A stretch of DNA of 64,000 bases from Zygnema circumcarinatum (GCA_037447605.1 CM074804.1:6362461-6426460), one strand, 5' to 3'; positions 23,851 to 41,200 are shown, numbered from the stretch's first letter. Notes: generated from the letters alone by a model not told the origin. Program-made: numbers and translations.

Positions 23851-26800
23851 ATGGCGCCTGCGGGGGTGACGGTGGAGATCACAGACCTCAAGTTCAGCTA
23901 TCCGGGGATCGATGGGCATCCCCTGCCGGGAGCCAAGCCGCTGATTGAAGAGTTCAACCTAAAGCTGGCTGCTGGCGACAGATGCCTCCTCATTGGAGCC
24001 AATGGAGCTGGTGAGTTTCAGATTAAAAAGTAGGGGGAATGCGTCAAACGGAGCAAATGTCCTCCCTTGTGCCGCATTTCGCGAGTGTGGCTTGTCTGAC
24101 AGGTTAGTCAATGTGATGGAGGTATTGCTGCCTGGCAGCATTTTTTCATTTTGCCGCATTCAGCGGTATATCTTGTTTTTTTCGATGAATCTGTCTCAGC
24201 TTCTGCACAGTGACTATAAAGAGCAATGTCTCCTGACAGTCATAGCGGCTGCAGACATCTTACAAAGCGTTCCTGCTGCATGGTCTTTCGGATACGAAAT
24301 CGTTTTCAACAAAAGCAGCTTGCATCAAAGCTCTTTAATGCACCTTGCCCATTGCAATTGTTCGCTTAATCACAATTTCTTGCGGCAGTTACTTTCTTAG
24401 TTGGAATTGTCACCCGGTTTACACTATTACCACAAGTATGTCCTAAATTTTATCTGCTATGTGATTATTGAGGATCACTGTAGGGACGTTAACTGATAAT
24501 CCATTGATGTAGGCTAGCTTAGCGGCCACAGGTGTGCCGTCTACAAGAGCATTAGGAGGAGGTTAATGGCTACTGTTGTTTCAGTTTGCAATGCTTGTCG
24601 GTTATGCAACTGTTATCGATGAGCCAACGGCAGTGCTATCTTATTCGTGATTTTTCTCACTGCAGGAAAAACGACATTGTTGAAAATTCTGGGGGGGAAA
24701 CACATGGTGGAACAAAGCATGGTTCGCATTCTTGGTCGACCAGCTTTTCATGACACTTCTCTGGAGTCTAGTCGACAACTCTCGTATCTGGGAGGTGAGG
24801 TACGTTCACTGGGGTTTCAGGCCTCATTCTGGTCCAGGCTCTGAATGAAAAGTAGCTGCTTGTTTTTTGATAATGATGCTGCCTTTTAAGCAAGGTACGA
24901 TTGCGTGTTCGTCCTTTCGAGGTTTACCGCTGTTCCTGGTTGTTGAAGCACATTACAGGAATCATATTGATCACGTTGCAGCTTATGTTAGCTCGCTCGA
25001 GTTTCTTGTGCAGTGGAGGCGAGATGTGGCATTCGCAGGATTTGGGGTGTCCCTGCAAATGGATATATCTGCACGAAAGATGATATACGGCGTGCAAGGG
25101 ATTGATCCTGCTAGAAGGGAAAGGTTAATTAAGGTGAGAGGAGGGAACCATCCCTATTGGTCATGGCCTGGGGGGATCACATGAGACAAGCCGAGACACG
25201 TGGCATGACTTGGAAGAAACACGTGAAGACGAAACTTTGCGGGTGCCCTTTCTGAGGTGTCGTCATTTACTTAAAGTGCTTCTTGATAGCTGGGTGTCCT
25301 GAGGTGTAAACATGAGCTGTTTGAGCACCTTCGGAGCATCCCGTAGTGGGGATACTTCCATGTGAAGACTCGTTCTGCCATATGGACGACTCGCAGACTG
25401 TCTGCTTTCTGATATAGACAAGTGCATCAGTTTTCTCTGTTTCTCTTAGTTCACAGGACGGGATGCTTTGCTTCAGCTGTTCCAGATTGTCTGAGAACCC
25501 CATTACAAAGAATAATCTAGCATTAGTCGTAGCTTTTTAACGATGTTCGTTTTCGTTTTTCTCCCTCGGCCTATTGCAACATGGCGAAATCTCTATGCCA
25601 CCATGTTGTAGACCTCAAAACTGGTATTTTTAACAATCTGGTTTGTATTCAGGTTTTGGACATAGACCTCGATTGGCGCATGCATCATGTATCAGATGGG
25701 CAGCGACGCCGAGTGCAGATCTGCATGGGGCTGCTGGCACCGTTCAAGGTAACGAGTACTATATTGTTGAAAGAATGTGGTTGCGCTAAGTGTTCTGTAT
25801 TCTACAAGGAGACTTTAATCCCATGCTAGTTTTTGCTATGAAAATTTAGGATGTGCTGGTTTTTGTGATACTGCAAATTTGAAATGGATAATGTTGATAG
25901 TTTGTCTTAACTACTCTTACATCAGGCGTCCATGCAGCCAAAGCTGCAAGGGCTTGATGTTGTTCAGTCCTCCTGGAATGAGCTGGAAGCTTCTGCACCC
26001 AAAGGCTTAGGAGCCGCAGCTAGCTCTGAGTTGATGCTTTGATCCATACTACATTGTGATGCATTCTAGTTGCTGCCTTGCTAATTGGCTTTGTGAAATC
26101 CTGCAGGTGTTGCTTCTCGACGAGATTACCGTGGATCTTGACGTCTTGGGACGAGCCGATCTTATGGCGTTTCTTCGAGATGAGTGTGAACGGAGAGGTG
26201 CTACAATAATTTATGCGACACACATATTCGACGGGCTCGAAGGCTGGGCTACTCACATTGTAAGGATGACTTTTGCTGAGAAAGAGCACATTTTGGCGTG
26301 TGCAGGTTGAAGTTAAACAGGCTGATTGCCTGCAGGGGTTGTGATGGAGAACGTCTGGAATGGCACTGAACGAGTGCCCGTGGAAGCAGACAGGCACTGG
26401 CACTGGCAGAGGTGTATGGTCTCTGCAGGCAAAGGAGACTTCAACGTGGCTGCAAAAAAGTTAAAATGGTTAGACCTTAATGAGGCCTTCTGAGACGGAA
26501 AACATGTAGCTGCTCGTAAAGTTTGATCGATGCGGAGGCGCAATCGTGGAGTTTTCGTGGTTGATAAAACTCGTCGCTGACATGCAGCAAGGCTTATAGC
26601 CTGATCTAATTGCTACGAATCCATGCAAGGAGGCAGCATTGGTCGAAGTACCTTGCACCTTTGTGAATGCTTTGTGGTTGTACTAAGACCATGGGAGGCA
26701 TAATGTTCCTCCTTATCCAATTTCATTGTTGGTGGGATGCTGCTTTCAGGCATATGTGGCAAGGGGGCGCCTCCAGCTCGCAAGTCCAGTGGAGGACATT

Positions 26801-27245
26801 GAAGAGATGAAGACAATGTCCCTCATGGTGCGTCCAAATAGGGAGTAGCTTGAATGCTAAGTCAATTCATTTTCGTTGGTTCATCCGGGGGGCCTCATTT
26901 CATTTGTTGTTTTTTTAATACTTAGAAGTAATGAAGAGGACATTAGCCCTCTGCAGCGTCGTGAAATAGTCGTTGAACCTCTCTTACAGCTGAAATGCTG
27001 ACGACTTTGACCTTGTGCAGCGAACGGTTGAACAATGGTTGCGAAAGGAGCTAGATGCGGAACGGAGGAGGAGAAAGGAGAGAGTGTCTATGGGCCTCTC
27101 TGCACGCGGAGAGGATGAAGGTGACAGCGGTCAGAAAGTGAAGCTGCTGCCATACAACAACGGTTGGGCAGGCGGGAGGCTGTCGTCCACGTTAGCAGGA
27201 GAGACACCGTTTGAATTCAGCTCAAATGCCGTGTTGAGGATGTGA
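23851..27245 (+). CDS. Soluble ABC ATPase, ABCI19-21 / Caf16-like
   Basis: Seven exons, 23851-24010, 24666-24799, 25014-25133, 25653-25748, 26107-26259, 26750-26827 and 27021-27245, give 321 aa with one ABC domain and no membrane span. The Walker A GANGAGKTT (about 50-58) is split by intron 1. The signature is [10 protein letters not shown], the Walker B is VLLLDE followed by [10 protein letters not shown], and the H-loop is [13 protein letters not shown] and DE(V/I)TVDLDV are specific to the Caf16/ABCI19-21 group. In yeast Caf16 associates with the CCR4-NOT complex; Arabidopsis ABCI19-21 are reported as ER-associated soluble proteins affecting cytokinin responses. The C-terminal tail has a basic coiled segment ([13 protein letters not shown]). 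All catalytic motifs are intact. Confidence 0.93.
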
Positions 27246-28026
27246 GATGTGAACCACGATGAGCAAGCATTTCTTGTTTCGTGGCAGTCTGAAATCAGCG
27301 AAATCTATCACTCTCTTCCAAGTGTTGCCACGTCGAATGTTCAGACGCAGCTTGTCCCTCGTGCAAGAGCAGAACCTTTCACAAGTGGTGCGTGTACCAC
27401 ATGATTCTGAAGGGTATCGAAGTGTCCGTAGAGAGAAGCCGGTTATTTGTAAATCGCCTGCAGCGCGTGTAAAAGGTGTGAAAAGATATGCAATATTCAA
27501 GAACAATTCCCCTCGTAGATTACAGTGCGAACTTCGCAAGCCGCAGGTCAGTTTCACAGGGTGACAGCATGTGGATTGTATGGATCCTATCCACCTCAAT
27601 TTAATGTCGCATCATATCAACTTCAATAATAACAGTGGCCAAAACCAAAACTCAAGTTCCACACCCTCGGAAGGTAAATACGAGAGACAATAAGTTCGCA
27701 ATGGAAACAAAGTGCGGGTGTAACCCACCCATATAAAGATACATAACATTTGCGCGCCATTTCTAATACAAGCCAGAGAAGATCCTCCTGACCTTAAGGG
27801 CCCCTCTTCAAACCGAACACCAAGCAATCAGAATGTGCGACCTATTGACATCAGAGAGGACCCGGTGGGTGCAGTGTGGGTCTATCGCCCTGGGACAAGC
27901 GGCACAGAAGCACGCCTGGCTTTCCAAGAAACGGCACATCCGCCCATAAGGGACAAGAAACACGGGAGCTTCTGAAGGTTTCTAACACCTGGAAGTTGTC
28001 GGGTATGCTGGGACGGCTGGGACCTG
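27246..28026. other. Convergent intergenic region
   Basis: The ABCI gene (stop 27245, plus) and PP2A gene (stop 28027, minus) end toward each other. A plus-strand open frame near 27259-27564 follows the ABCI stop directly and reads like UTR, not a gene. Nothing else is evident. Confidence 0.45.
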
Positions 28027-31932
<3,906 letters not shown>

Positions 31933-32764
31933 TGCAACCTCGTTTCAAGTATGCTTGCTGCCAGGCCCCGACGTCCTGCGATGCGCGCAGCGAGCAGCTT
32001 CCTTCCTTCCTGCAACCCTAAATGAAACTGGAGGCGCTGGCAGTTGGTTGGCAGGCAAGGGCCGGGCCACGGAGGGAGGGAGCCCAGCCAGCGGGCGGAC
32101 CAAATACCGTACGGTACGGCCACCTCCGCACCCGCAGTCGTAGGCCGTACGCGTAGGCCCTAGGCGTAGGCAGGGCCTGATCGTCTGACAGGCCGCAGCA
32201 GGTCGTCTTCAATGCAGCCGCTCCTAGACTCCATGCGTCACAGTTACGTTTATTGTAGGACTGCGCTCAAACTATGGCAGCGTTCGTACCTATGTCATGA
32301 ATTCAACTGTGACGGATTTTGAAAACCCATGGAAAAGACGACGTTTGGATCAGTCGGGCACCCTCAGAAAGTTTTCACGGGCAGGCGCGCTGTCGATCTG
32401 GGTAGGGGAAGGAAGTGGCGGTCTGCCCGGCCGAAAGGGCAGCCCCAAAATCGCGTGTCCGGGACACGCAACTGGAACTCGCATGGAAGGGTTGTGAATG
32501 CCTGCCATTCTCTACAGTCGCATGGAACCGTTGCGCCGCCGGCCTCCGTTCAGGCCGTGTTATCGGAGGCGCTAAAGTACTTTTCAGTGGAGATGCTGCA
32601 GATCCAAAAATTCAAGGGTTGGGTTTCTACTGCCAGCCGTCACAGAAGACAGGAGGCTCTCTCGACGCGCATATAGTTCCAATTTTTGTTTCTTTTCTTG
32701 TTTCTGAAACTCTAAGTGCTTTTCCCCTAAAAAAGGCGAGAGGAGCTGCAATCCGGTCGCCACC
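31933..32764. promoter_or_regulatory. Divergent promoter, PP2A / NSA2
   Basis: The 832-bp spacer contains CCGTACGG at 32107-32114, a further GGTACGG next to it, a GCCGTACGC near 32142 and repeated GTAGGC words to about 32173. An AACCCTAA word at 32014-32021 is eight of nine bases of the plant telo-box, common in promoters of ribosome-biogenesis genes. The NSA2 5' UTR must lie at its right end, since the NSA2 ATG is the last codon of exon 1. Confidence 0.5.
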
Positions 32765-35700
32765 ATGGTGCGCCTCATATCTGACTTTAAGATTTTTGTT
32801 TCTCGCCTTCTATTGCGATTTAAGAAAGTCTCGGTTTCTAACTGTTTGCATCCGGGTGCTTGATGTGTGCCAGCCTCAAGGTGACCATATTGATCTTCAC
32901 CAGAAGCGCCATGGATACCGTCTGGATTACTTCGAGAAGAAGCGGAAGAAGGAGGCTCGAGAAGTCCATAAACGTTCCCAGTTTGCACAGAAGGTGAGGT
33001 CTGGGTTCTGTTGCTCGTCCGCAGGATGCTAGGTGCGTTGCCCAGAGGAATTCTAGCTTTCTTCGCAATTCCGCAGAATGCTTTTTATACTGAATGTATA
33101 ATTTCTTAAACATTCATTTGTTTTACTTCTAGTAGAGAAAAAAAAACAAATGAATGTTTGAATGTCTCTCGCGACCTACTTGCTAGCCTGTGTGCGAATT
33201 GGGCATGATGGCTCCCATATATTATAGGGTGTTGCAAACATGATTTTCGAATCGCATGCTTGATTTGAATGCCTCCACTCTTCTTGTGGCAGTTTTTTTA
33301 ATTCTGTAACTGAGGGCTGAGCAAGCCACCTGCCTTAAGTCCACGAGGACCCCGGCGTTGGTGGCAAACTTACTGCTAACTAGTCTAAGTCCTGGCTTGG
33401 GTGCGTGTGCTTTAGGTGTTGGGACTTAAAGCGAAAATTTTTGCGAAGAAACGGTATGCGGAGAAGGCTACGATGAAGAAAACGTAAGTATTTCTGCCAT
33501 TTCTTTCCTCATGAATTTTTTACCACCTCGTTCCTTTAGTTGCCCTTCCTGCCCCTTTTTCCTCTTAGTGCCACGTTGTATCGCTACCATGCTCGAACCA
33601 AACCTCTGTTTTTCATCTGAATGTTTTAATAGCTCACGCATCAGCGTGCTCTTTTTCTCCTTAACATGAAAAGGTGTATCCTCCATCACATTGCACAGGC
33701 CACTGTCTGTTGTTCAATGGCCTTTTGTGTGCTGGCTTTCGAATTCTACAGGATTGCAATGCATAGCGAACGAACAAATAGGCACAAGGCTGACGACAAG
33801 GTGGAGGAAGGGGCTGTTCCTACTTATTTGCTCGAGCGCGAAGCAACTGCTCGGGCAAAGGTAAACCTCACTCTTTTGAAAAGGTCGGATGTGTAATTAG
33901 AGAAGCACGCCCACAGGATGTACTTCACATATTGGGGGCTGCGAAAGGATCGCGAACTTTTGGATATCCTAAGCTTTTCGATGAAATCTAGGAGGGACTA
34001 GTTTTGAATATTGTTACATCAGCTATTCAAATAAGGTATCGCTCTTGTAACCTTCGTTTTGGCATTAGCTAAGTATGAGCTTGTGCAGGTGCACTTTGGC
34101 TTACTGGTTAAGATATGCTGTTCCCAATGCAAAAGCATGCATGAACATGTTTTTTATGAACGTTCACAACTTGTTCTTAATCTTTGCTCCTGTGTGTGAT
34201 TGGAGTTAATTCTTTCCTGAATGTAAAGCCTCAGTGCTTCTACAGAGTTACAGGGTATCCAGGAAATTTGTGGTCATCAAGCATGCACTGAATATTGGCT
34301 TGTGGGTGCCTTTTGCAGGTCCTTAGCAACACCATTAAGCAGAAAAGGAAGGAGAAGGCTGGGAAGTGGGAAGTACCTTTGCCGAAGGTGAGCTTGAACA
34401 TGAAGAACATAAACTAATTTTTATACAATCCAAGAGAATTCTTTGAAGTTAACAAGATTGCCCGAAGGGCCATCAGTTTCTAGTGTTGAGTTTTTCATTC
34501 CGCCGAGTATGGAGGAAATACTATTATGAAATAAATTGGGAGCAGGCCTGTCACTATCCATTGCCTGTGTCGTGTGTCTTATATAGAGTAGGAGCCATTG
34601 ATTGGAGCCCCTTAGTCGTTAGTCTTCCAGCCACCTTGGTGGAATTGGCAAGCCGGTAATACGTTGTTACAGAGTTCAAGTACTCGAAAAGCTCGTTTGA
34701 ATCCTTTCCTCAAAGGCTGGACTTTCGCCTATGCTGGAGAATGAGCCCTTTAAAGCCACAAGAAATAGGAGTCAGTGTCTGTGAGGGGGCGAAATCGTGT
34801 GTGTCATGCCCTATGTAGCATGTGGTGGAGCCGCAAATTTCCTTCTTAGCTTTGCCAACTCCCAAATTCCTTTCGTTGGTTTTCCCCACTCAAGGAGGGC
34901 CTCGTTCTCGAACCTCTGTTCACCAAAAGGTGCTACTTGATGTGCGCCATTGAAAAATTAGGTGACGTACAAGGCAGGCTGACAATCGGAATTCCTCAAA
35001 TGGCTTCTGCTGAGAGGCAGTCCAGACCTTGATTGCCACGGATTAGGTTTTACGGGACCACAAGCCCTACGGTTTACGGGTGAAGAATAGAATCGGTCTT
35101 AGTGCCACCTAGGTTATGTACAGCGGCCACGTGGGGAGCTCCCACTAGGGACTGCTCGGTTGACTATGGCTTGCGTACTCAACACGCATAGCGTCTGCCT
35201 GATTAGCACACTTTCCTAACGTACGAACGGTAGGGTCGGCACACTCCGTAGGGGGCGATAGGGACGGTATACTCCTTGGACGGCACAGACCGGTGACGGG
35301 CGAGAGTGTTGCCGATCCTTGTGCCGTTGCATCGATTTCCAAATGTTATTGGTAATTGTTATGAGAGGTGGATTGGGTGGATTTAAATGCAGGTACGGCC
35401 AATTGCTGAGGATGAAATGTTTCGTGTGGTTCACTCCGGCAAAAGAAAGAGTGAGATTCTGCTTCCGCTCTTATCCCAACTCCTTCCCTGGCTGCCGCTC
35501 CTCCTGTCTGTCTGCAGCCCGGACTTTATATCTTCTTGCGGCTGTTATTTGACCACTCTTTGGTCGATGGGAAGTGCAGCTAAGCAATGGAAGAGGTTGG
35601 TTACTAAAGTAACATATGTCGGCCCTGGCTTCACAAGGAAACCGCCCAAATACGAGCGATTTATTCGACCGATGGCACTTCGTTTTACTAAGGTGTTTAA

Positions 35701-36444
35701 GACTAGTCATTCTTGGTGCCGTGTTGTTTCGTGCTTGTGTATATAAATCTGCCTCAGTTCTCAGTAGTTTTCTTATATCGCAATACTGCAACGTACAGAG
35801 TTGCTGCCAATCCGAAAAGCTAGCTACGCATCTAAGGATGCAATTAACTGGGAAAGCCGTGTGGCGTGATTGGATGGAAACAGGCACACGTCACTCACCC
35901 TGAGCTCAAGTGTACGTTCAATCTGGACATTATTGGCGTGAAAAAGAATCCCAATGGTCCCATGTACTCCTCGATGGGTGTCATCACCAAAGGAACTATC
36001 CTCGAGGCAAGAGAGCGTCTTTAGTCAGTTTATTGCTCTTGTGCTGATGCCAAACCTTGTGTACTATGTTCCTGATCAAGGTCTTTGTATCATGCATGAA
36101 AGAAATTCGCTGATGACATTATAAATGACCGACGTACAACGGTGATTATACTGTGTTGCAGGTGAATGTGAGCGAACTAGGCCTGGTGACCCCTGCAGGA
36201 AAAGTTGTATGGGGTGAGTGCTCTTTTGTTTTGGTGAAAGCAAGCGATCTGTTATGATGTGGCTGAGTGTAAACTTGGGAGGTCTATGGGTTGTGGTGAT
36301 TTGATGTTCGCGCTTAGGAAGATGATTTTATCAATCGAGAATACTGAAGGTGCAAATCGATGGGGCTTGGTTGCAGGGAAATATGCCCAAGTCACAAACA
36401 ATCCGGAAAATGATGGCTGTATAAATGCAGTACTTCTTGTCTAA
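32765..36444 (+). CDS. NSA2: Ribosome biogenesis protein NSA2
   Basis: Ten exons give exactly 260 aa, the usual length of the family: 32765-32767, 32874-32993, 33416-33483, 33752-33860, 34319-34387, 35393-35450, 35580-35692, 35884-36006, 36162-36213 and 36377-36444. The protein opens MPQGDHID and contains [64 protein letters not shown] and the closing [15 protein letters not shown]. The family acts in the nucleolus in maturation of pre-60S particles and 27S pre-rRNA processing. The exon 1 coding part is only the start codon (gccaccATG|GTGCGC), and CCTCAAGG opens exon 2 after an AG. The intron after exon 8 uses a GC donor (CTCGAG|GCAAGA). The alignment of every junction with the family leaves little doubt. 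Confidence 0.96.
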
Positions 36445-38215
36445 TCGTTTTAAAAAACAGATGGAAGATTTTCTGTCAGGATGTTGTTTCCTGCATGCCC
36501 ACAATCTTAAACAACTCAAACAGCAGAATGGTCAAAAGGCAACTGGTTGCTGCTGTGGAGTTAGACGCAAATGCAAGTGCCGTGAGCGATCGGATGAGGA
36601 GCGAAGAAGATGGAGAGCAGAATTTGCATTTGCAGACGGTTTTTTCTGCTGATTACGCAGATATTGTCAGCAGTTGACATCGGGAGGTAGCCAAGTTTTC
36701 GAGGTGGACGTTTTCCCTGCCCTTATGAAGAATGAGGCTTCTTAGGGATACAGCCGTAAGAAAGGCCCTCCAAATACAGTTGGCGTTCAGTGTACATCAT
36801 TACAGGAGAATGTACGTAGTAGAGGGTTCAATCTTATCTTTCACGTTACGTATTTGAAATCAGAATTAGAGCTGTTTATACGTTTGATCTTCATTGAGAA
36901 GCAGTATGGTCTTCAATTTCAATTTCGCCTACTGGGGCTTTTTTCTGAAGATTGAACCCCCTCTAGTAAGGCTTTCTTCAATCAAAGCCCACGGGCTGCG
37001 CTTTGGAGATGGTGGCGACCCTCGTGTGCATGAGAAGGGCTGTCATTGGGACCCGTGGTTCTCAGGCTCTGCGTATTGCTTGCATACTGGAGTCCAAACA
37101 TGGAGTCCGTGTGAGCCTCTAGTCCATCCTGTGATCGCTGTCGTGACAGGAAGCCAACAGCGCATTGTCGGTTACAGTTCTCGTTTCGGATCACAGTTGG
37201 CAACCACTCAGCTGATGGCCGCTTCCTGCGCACCTCATTGCTCACTAAAAGAGATCTGTCTTCTTGCCCACCTCATCTCTTAACACAGACCTCAATCTCA
37301 TTCACGCTCGCTTGCTCAGGGACTCGGGCAGAAAGGAGAAACCACCAGTCACCTCCCAACAGGGAAATGGGCACTGCACCGTCCTGTTCAAAACCGTACC
37401 GTCGAACGGGAGCGTAGCATAGAAAGTTAGCGTCAAACGCAACTGGCACACGGAGCAGAGGCCGTACGGTGTCGGCGCGTCATCGAGCGGCGCCGATCTG
37501 CCGACCGCTGTCCCCTAGACATTCGTACCGTACGGTCCCGCACCAGACACGTCCGCCCGTAGGCGCGCCGCTTTCCGCCCGCATGTCCGTACGCCAGCTT
37601 GGCGCTTAGTGGGACTTTCCGCCGCCCTCCGCGTGACGTGACTCCTCGCTCCCATTGGCTGCGCCGAACGTTCCATGCACTCCGTCGAACCGAACTGCGC
37701 GCAACAATCTTTTGCGTGCCAACGTGGCGGGTCATGATGGCCCCGCGCGCGCCCGCCCGGGCGGGTTCCATGCGGCAGTTTCATGGCGCTCCGTGAGGCA
37801 AGGACTTGGGGACCGTATGGCGGATTGCTCCGCCCGCTGCGGCGCGCGGCCCGCCTCCCTCGCGCGACGTTCGGCCGTCGATCAGGCGAGGCGGATGGCT
37901 ACGATGCGCCGCCGGGGCGCGGGAGTCGGCGGGCGGGCGCGGAAAGGGAGAGGGAGTCTTCCCACGCCGGCCCACTGTCCGCCTCCGCCCGCGAGTGCCG
38001 TACGGGCCTGTACGGCAGTGACGAGGAGGGAGGGAGGGAGGGAAAGAGGACGAGAGCGAGAGAGAGGGAGGGAGAGAGGGAGGCCATGGCGAGCATGGCG
38101 GCTTGCGGGAAAGCCTCTCTGCAAGAGAGTGCGCAAGTGAGAGGGCCTGGAGAAAGAGCGCATGCGGGGAGGAGGAGGGCGAGCTGACGATGCAACTGGG
38201 TGAAGCCGGGAGAGT
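36445..38215. promoter_or_regulatory. NSA2 3' region and KH-gene upstream region
   Basis: I see no coding exon in 1.77 kb. The left part is the likely NSA2 3' UTR. A loose inverted repeat (GAGGGTTCAATC near 36821-36832 and its near-complement near 36949-36964) brackets about 120 bp and could be a small MITE. From 37440 the sequence becomes GC-rich with CCGTACGG at 37462-37469 and 37528-37535 and more GTACGG words to about 38015. GGGAGGGA-type repeats lie at 38025-38082. An ATG at 38086 in good context opens a 33-codon upstream ORF ending at 38187, before the KH start. Confidence 0.45.
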
Positions 38216-41200
38216 ATGCTGGAGGAAGCATCTGTGAATCACGGGGGCATGCCGTACGCAGATCAGAAGGAAAAGAGACGGAATTCTTACACGAACAAGC
38301 GATCGAAGATGGAGAGTAGCGAGAACGATGAGCTCACAAGCCCTCGCGTCAAGCGGCCGAACAATCAAGATGCTCCCCCGGGTATGCATGAGCCGCCCGG
38401 TTAGTGGAAGCTGCTGTCGGAGTCTCAGGGTTGCAAATGCTCGTGCCTACAGAGGTGTGGTTTTTCGGTGCACGGCATTTGACGGGAGCTTACGTTCTTG
38501 TTCCTGGGAGGACTTCGTTGTTGCTTCCGCATTCTGTAGTGGTGTCCTTGTTGTATTTGTAAGCAGGGCACCGCAGAAGTCTTATCTCCTCTGGACTAAC
38601 AGCTGGTAGCTCGTGCATATTCACTTGGTCGTTTGTGCCTTTTCAGTGGACCTCCATGGTCGTTTAGAGTTACAAATTCACAGTCAGCTGCAAATTACAG
38701 CGAGAGAGTTCTTTTCAGTACTTTCGTGAAGTTTCTAGCTTTCTTTTTAATTTCAAGTTAGATTACAGCTGCCTTTAAACCTTGCAGTCCCAGTCGTTTT
38801 TTTCCTTTTTCTCCTTTGCCAACCTGGGAATTGTCCTCTTGCAGATGATATCAGCAGTATTGAATCCTGCATCAAATTCCTTGTTTCCAGTTCTGCAGCG
38901 GGATCCATTATTGGCAAAGGTGGATCCACTATATCTGAGTTCCAGGCGCAGTCCGCTGCTCGTATCCAGCTCTCTCGCACCCGCGAGTATTTTCCAGGCA
39001 CGAATGACCGCATCATTCTTTTGAGTGGCACAGTCAGCAGCATCCTGACGGCACTGCATCTCATATTGTCAAAGATTGCTGAGGTATGTGCCCGTGAAGC
39101 CATTCTTTCCACATGTGAATGTTGCAGCCAGCATAATGCTAGGCCATAGCTTACTGTTGTGTAAGGTAAGGGATGAATTATTATGAGATTTTTCGAAGAT
39201 ACATGTCATCGCAGAAACCTTAATTTGTCGTCTCTTCTCTTGGTGGCCATTGTCAGTTTTGGAGGAACCTGATAACTGTAGGAATTGGCAGTTGGAGAAG
39301 CCACTTCAATTTTGGAATCGGTGCCTTGTGTTTCGACAATTTTGAATGCAGAAGTTGAATCTCGCTTACTTGTCTGCCTGACCGATGAGTTTCGTCCCTA
39401 GCGTCCCCGAGGAAGTTGTTCCACTTTGTAGAGTTCGGAGTATAGACAATTTCTACGGAGGTTTCTCCCATTTGGAAGCGTGGGCACACCGTCTGTCTTC
39501 ACTTGTCAGGTGCTACAAAGGAAAAGTGTCTTGATTAGGTCCCAGGTATTTTAATGCTTATAACTTTGGAATGTTTTCAACCTGTCATTTCTCTTTCTGT
39601 GTTTTCGGGGTTGCCCATGTCCCTGAGTTTTACCAGGATGGCGACGACCAACAGTCTGGATCAAGTCAAGGCTCGAAAGGACAAGTGCGACTCGTGATTC
39701 CTAATGCTGTTTGTGGCGCCATTATTGGGAAAGGTGGAGCTACAATCCGGTATGTAATCTATCAGTTTGTAAAATTTGGTTGAAGGGTTTATGGATAATT
39801 TTATTTTTTTTGTACATACTTTTGATTAGAGACCAGCGTTTGGGTGTGGGTTTATGTCTACGTACATATGTGACAAAGTGCATACCATTCTTTTATATCT
39901 ATCCGTCGTGTGCTTGTGGCTATTGCAATGTTTTAGAGGCTCTCTTGGATTTCGTCCTCACCTTCTGAGGCGGTGTTTCACTCCTGACTCACTTCTGTTA
40001 GCGCCCTTTTTTTTTTGAATGTTTCTATGTGGCAGATCTTTTGTGGAGGACTCTGGTGCAAGTATCAAGCTTTCATCTCAGGATCAGGCCCTGCCTGGTG
40101 TGTCGGACCGCCTTGTCACAATTGGAGGCACTCTTGAGCAACAATTGCGTGCTGTAGCCCTCATTGTAGCGAAGATCTCCGAGGATCCCGGTTACGCATC
40201 ATATGCCACTGTGCCCCTGTCGTATACCGGTGAGCACTACAAAGCTGCTATCCTTGAACTATAGGGAACTTTCATGCTCACTTCACAGTGCACTTTTCCT
40301 TGGAAGATAGCCTCTTGGTATTATACAGAATGTGCAGGCTCCAGTATGTCTACCTTTTATCAATAAGGTACAGATAGGACAGTCTCCCTAATGCATGTTT
40401 TGTGAAACCTAAAACTTTGCTACATTGTCAGCCGACGGTGTATCTGCGTACTCTTGATTTGACTTACATTTTTGCCCTTCGTATAGGTGATCTGCACAGC
40501 AGTTACGTCAGGAATAGTAAAATCTGTTTCAGGCAGCTGATGTTCTCTTATGTAGTTACCTTGACCATGGAAGGTTGACTAGCAACTAAGTTCGGTCACC
40601 ATGCTATTGAGGTCAGCATAATAGTTGGCTCTCGATAGTAGTCGTTTACACTTGGTGGTCATCGTGCGCTTCGCTCTAAGCAGAAATATTCATATCTATT
40701 GGTTACCTCAGTTAAGTGAAGCTTTGCTATATACCTGTCAATCTATAAGATGTTGCTGCGGTATTGTAAACCATCAGTTGCTATCGAAGTCTATTGAACC
40801 TGTTGGCGACACTGAGTTTTTTTATGTTTTGTGTTTTTAGTCTTTTCGGCAGCTGCTGCTTCTGGTGGAGGTGTTCCAATGTACGGCTCTTCCAGTCCCG
40901 GCTATGGAAGCGGCCTTCGAACTTCTCCGTATCCCAGCATGCCACGCGGCAAGGTCATTTTCTAAACCATGCTTTCAGCGGGCATTTGTATCAGGATGAG
41001 CGTACTTCGAAGTCTACAGAATGGATCTTTGTCAGACAGTAAGTCGTGCAGCACGAGTGGGAAGTGGATAGTGAGTCATTGTTTCAAGCAATGCCATTGC
41101 GCCATTGTTGTAGGATTCTCCTTCGTGCTGTCTGTTGGCTTGCATGCTGACGTTTATGCCTTCATCATCGGTAAAGTTGTGGAAATCTCTGTGTGTGACA

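Noticed and set aside
34600-35390. Possible tRNA-like or transposon signals in the large NSA2 intron
   Set aside because: No cloverleaf with matching A and B boxes and no terminal repeats could be found by eye.
37433-37784. Minus-strand frames upstream of the KH gene that could have been a divergent partner
   Set aside because: Arg/Gly-rich translations of GC-rich promoter DNA full of GTACGG words; no splice signals or domain.
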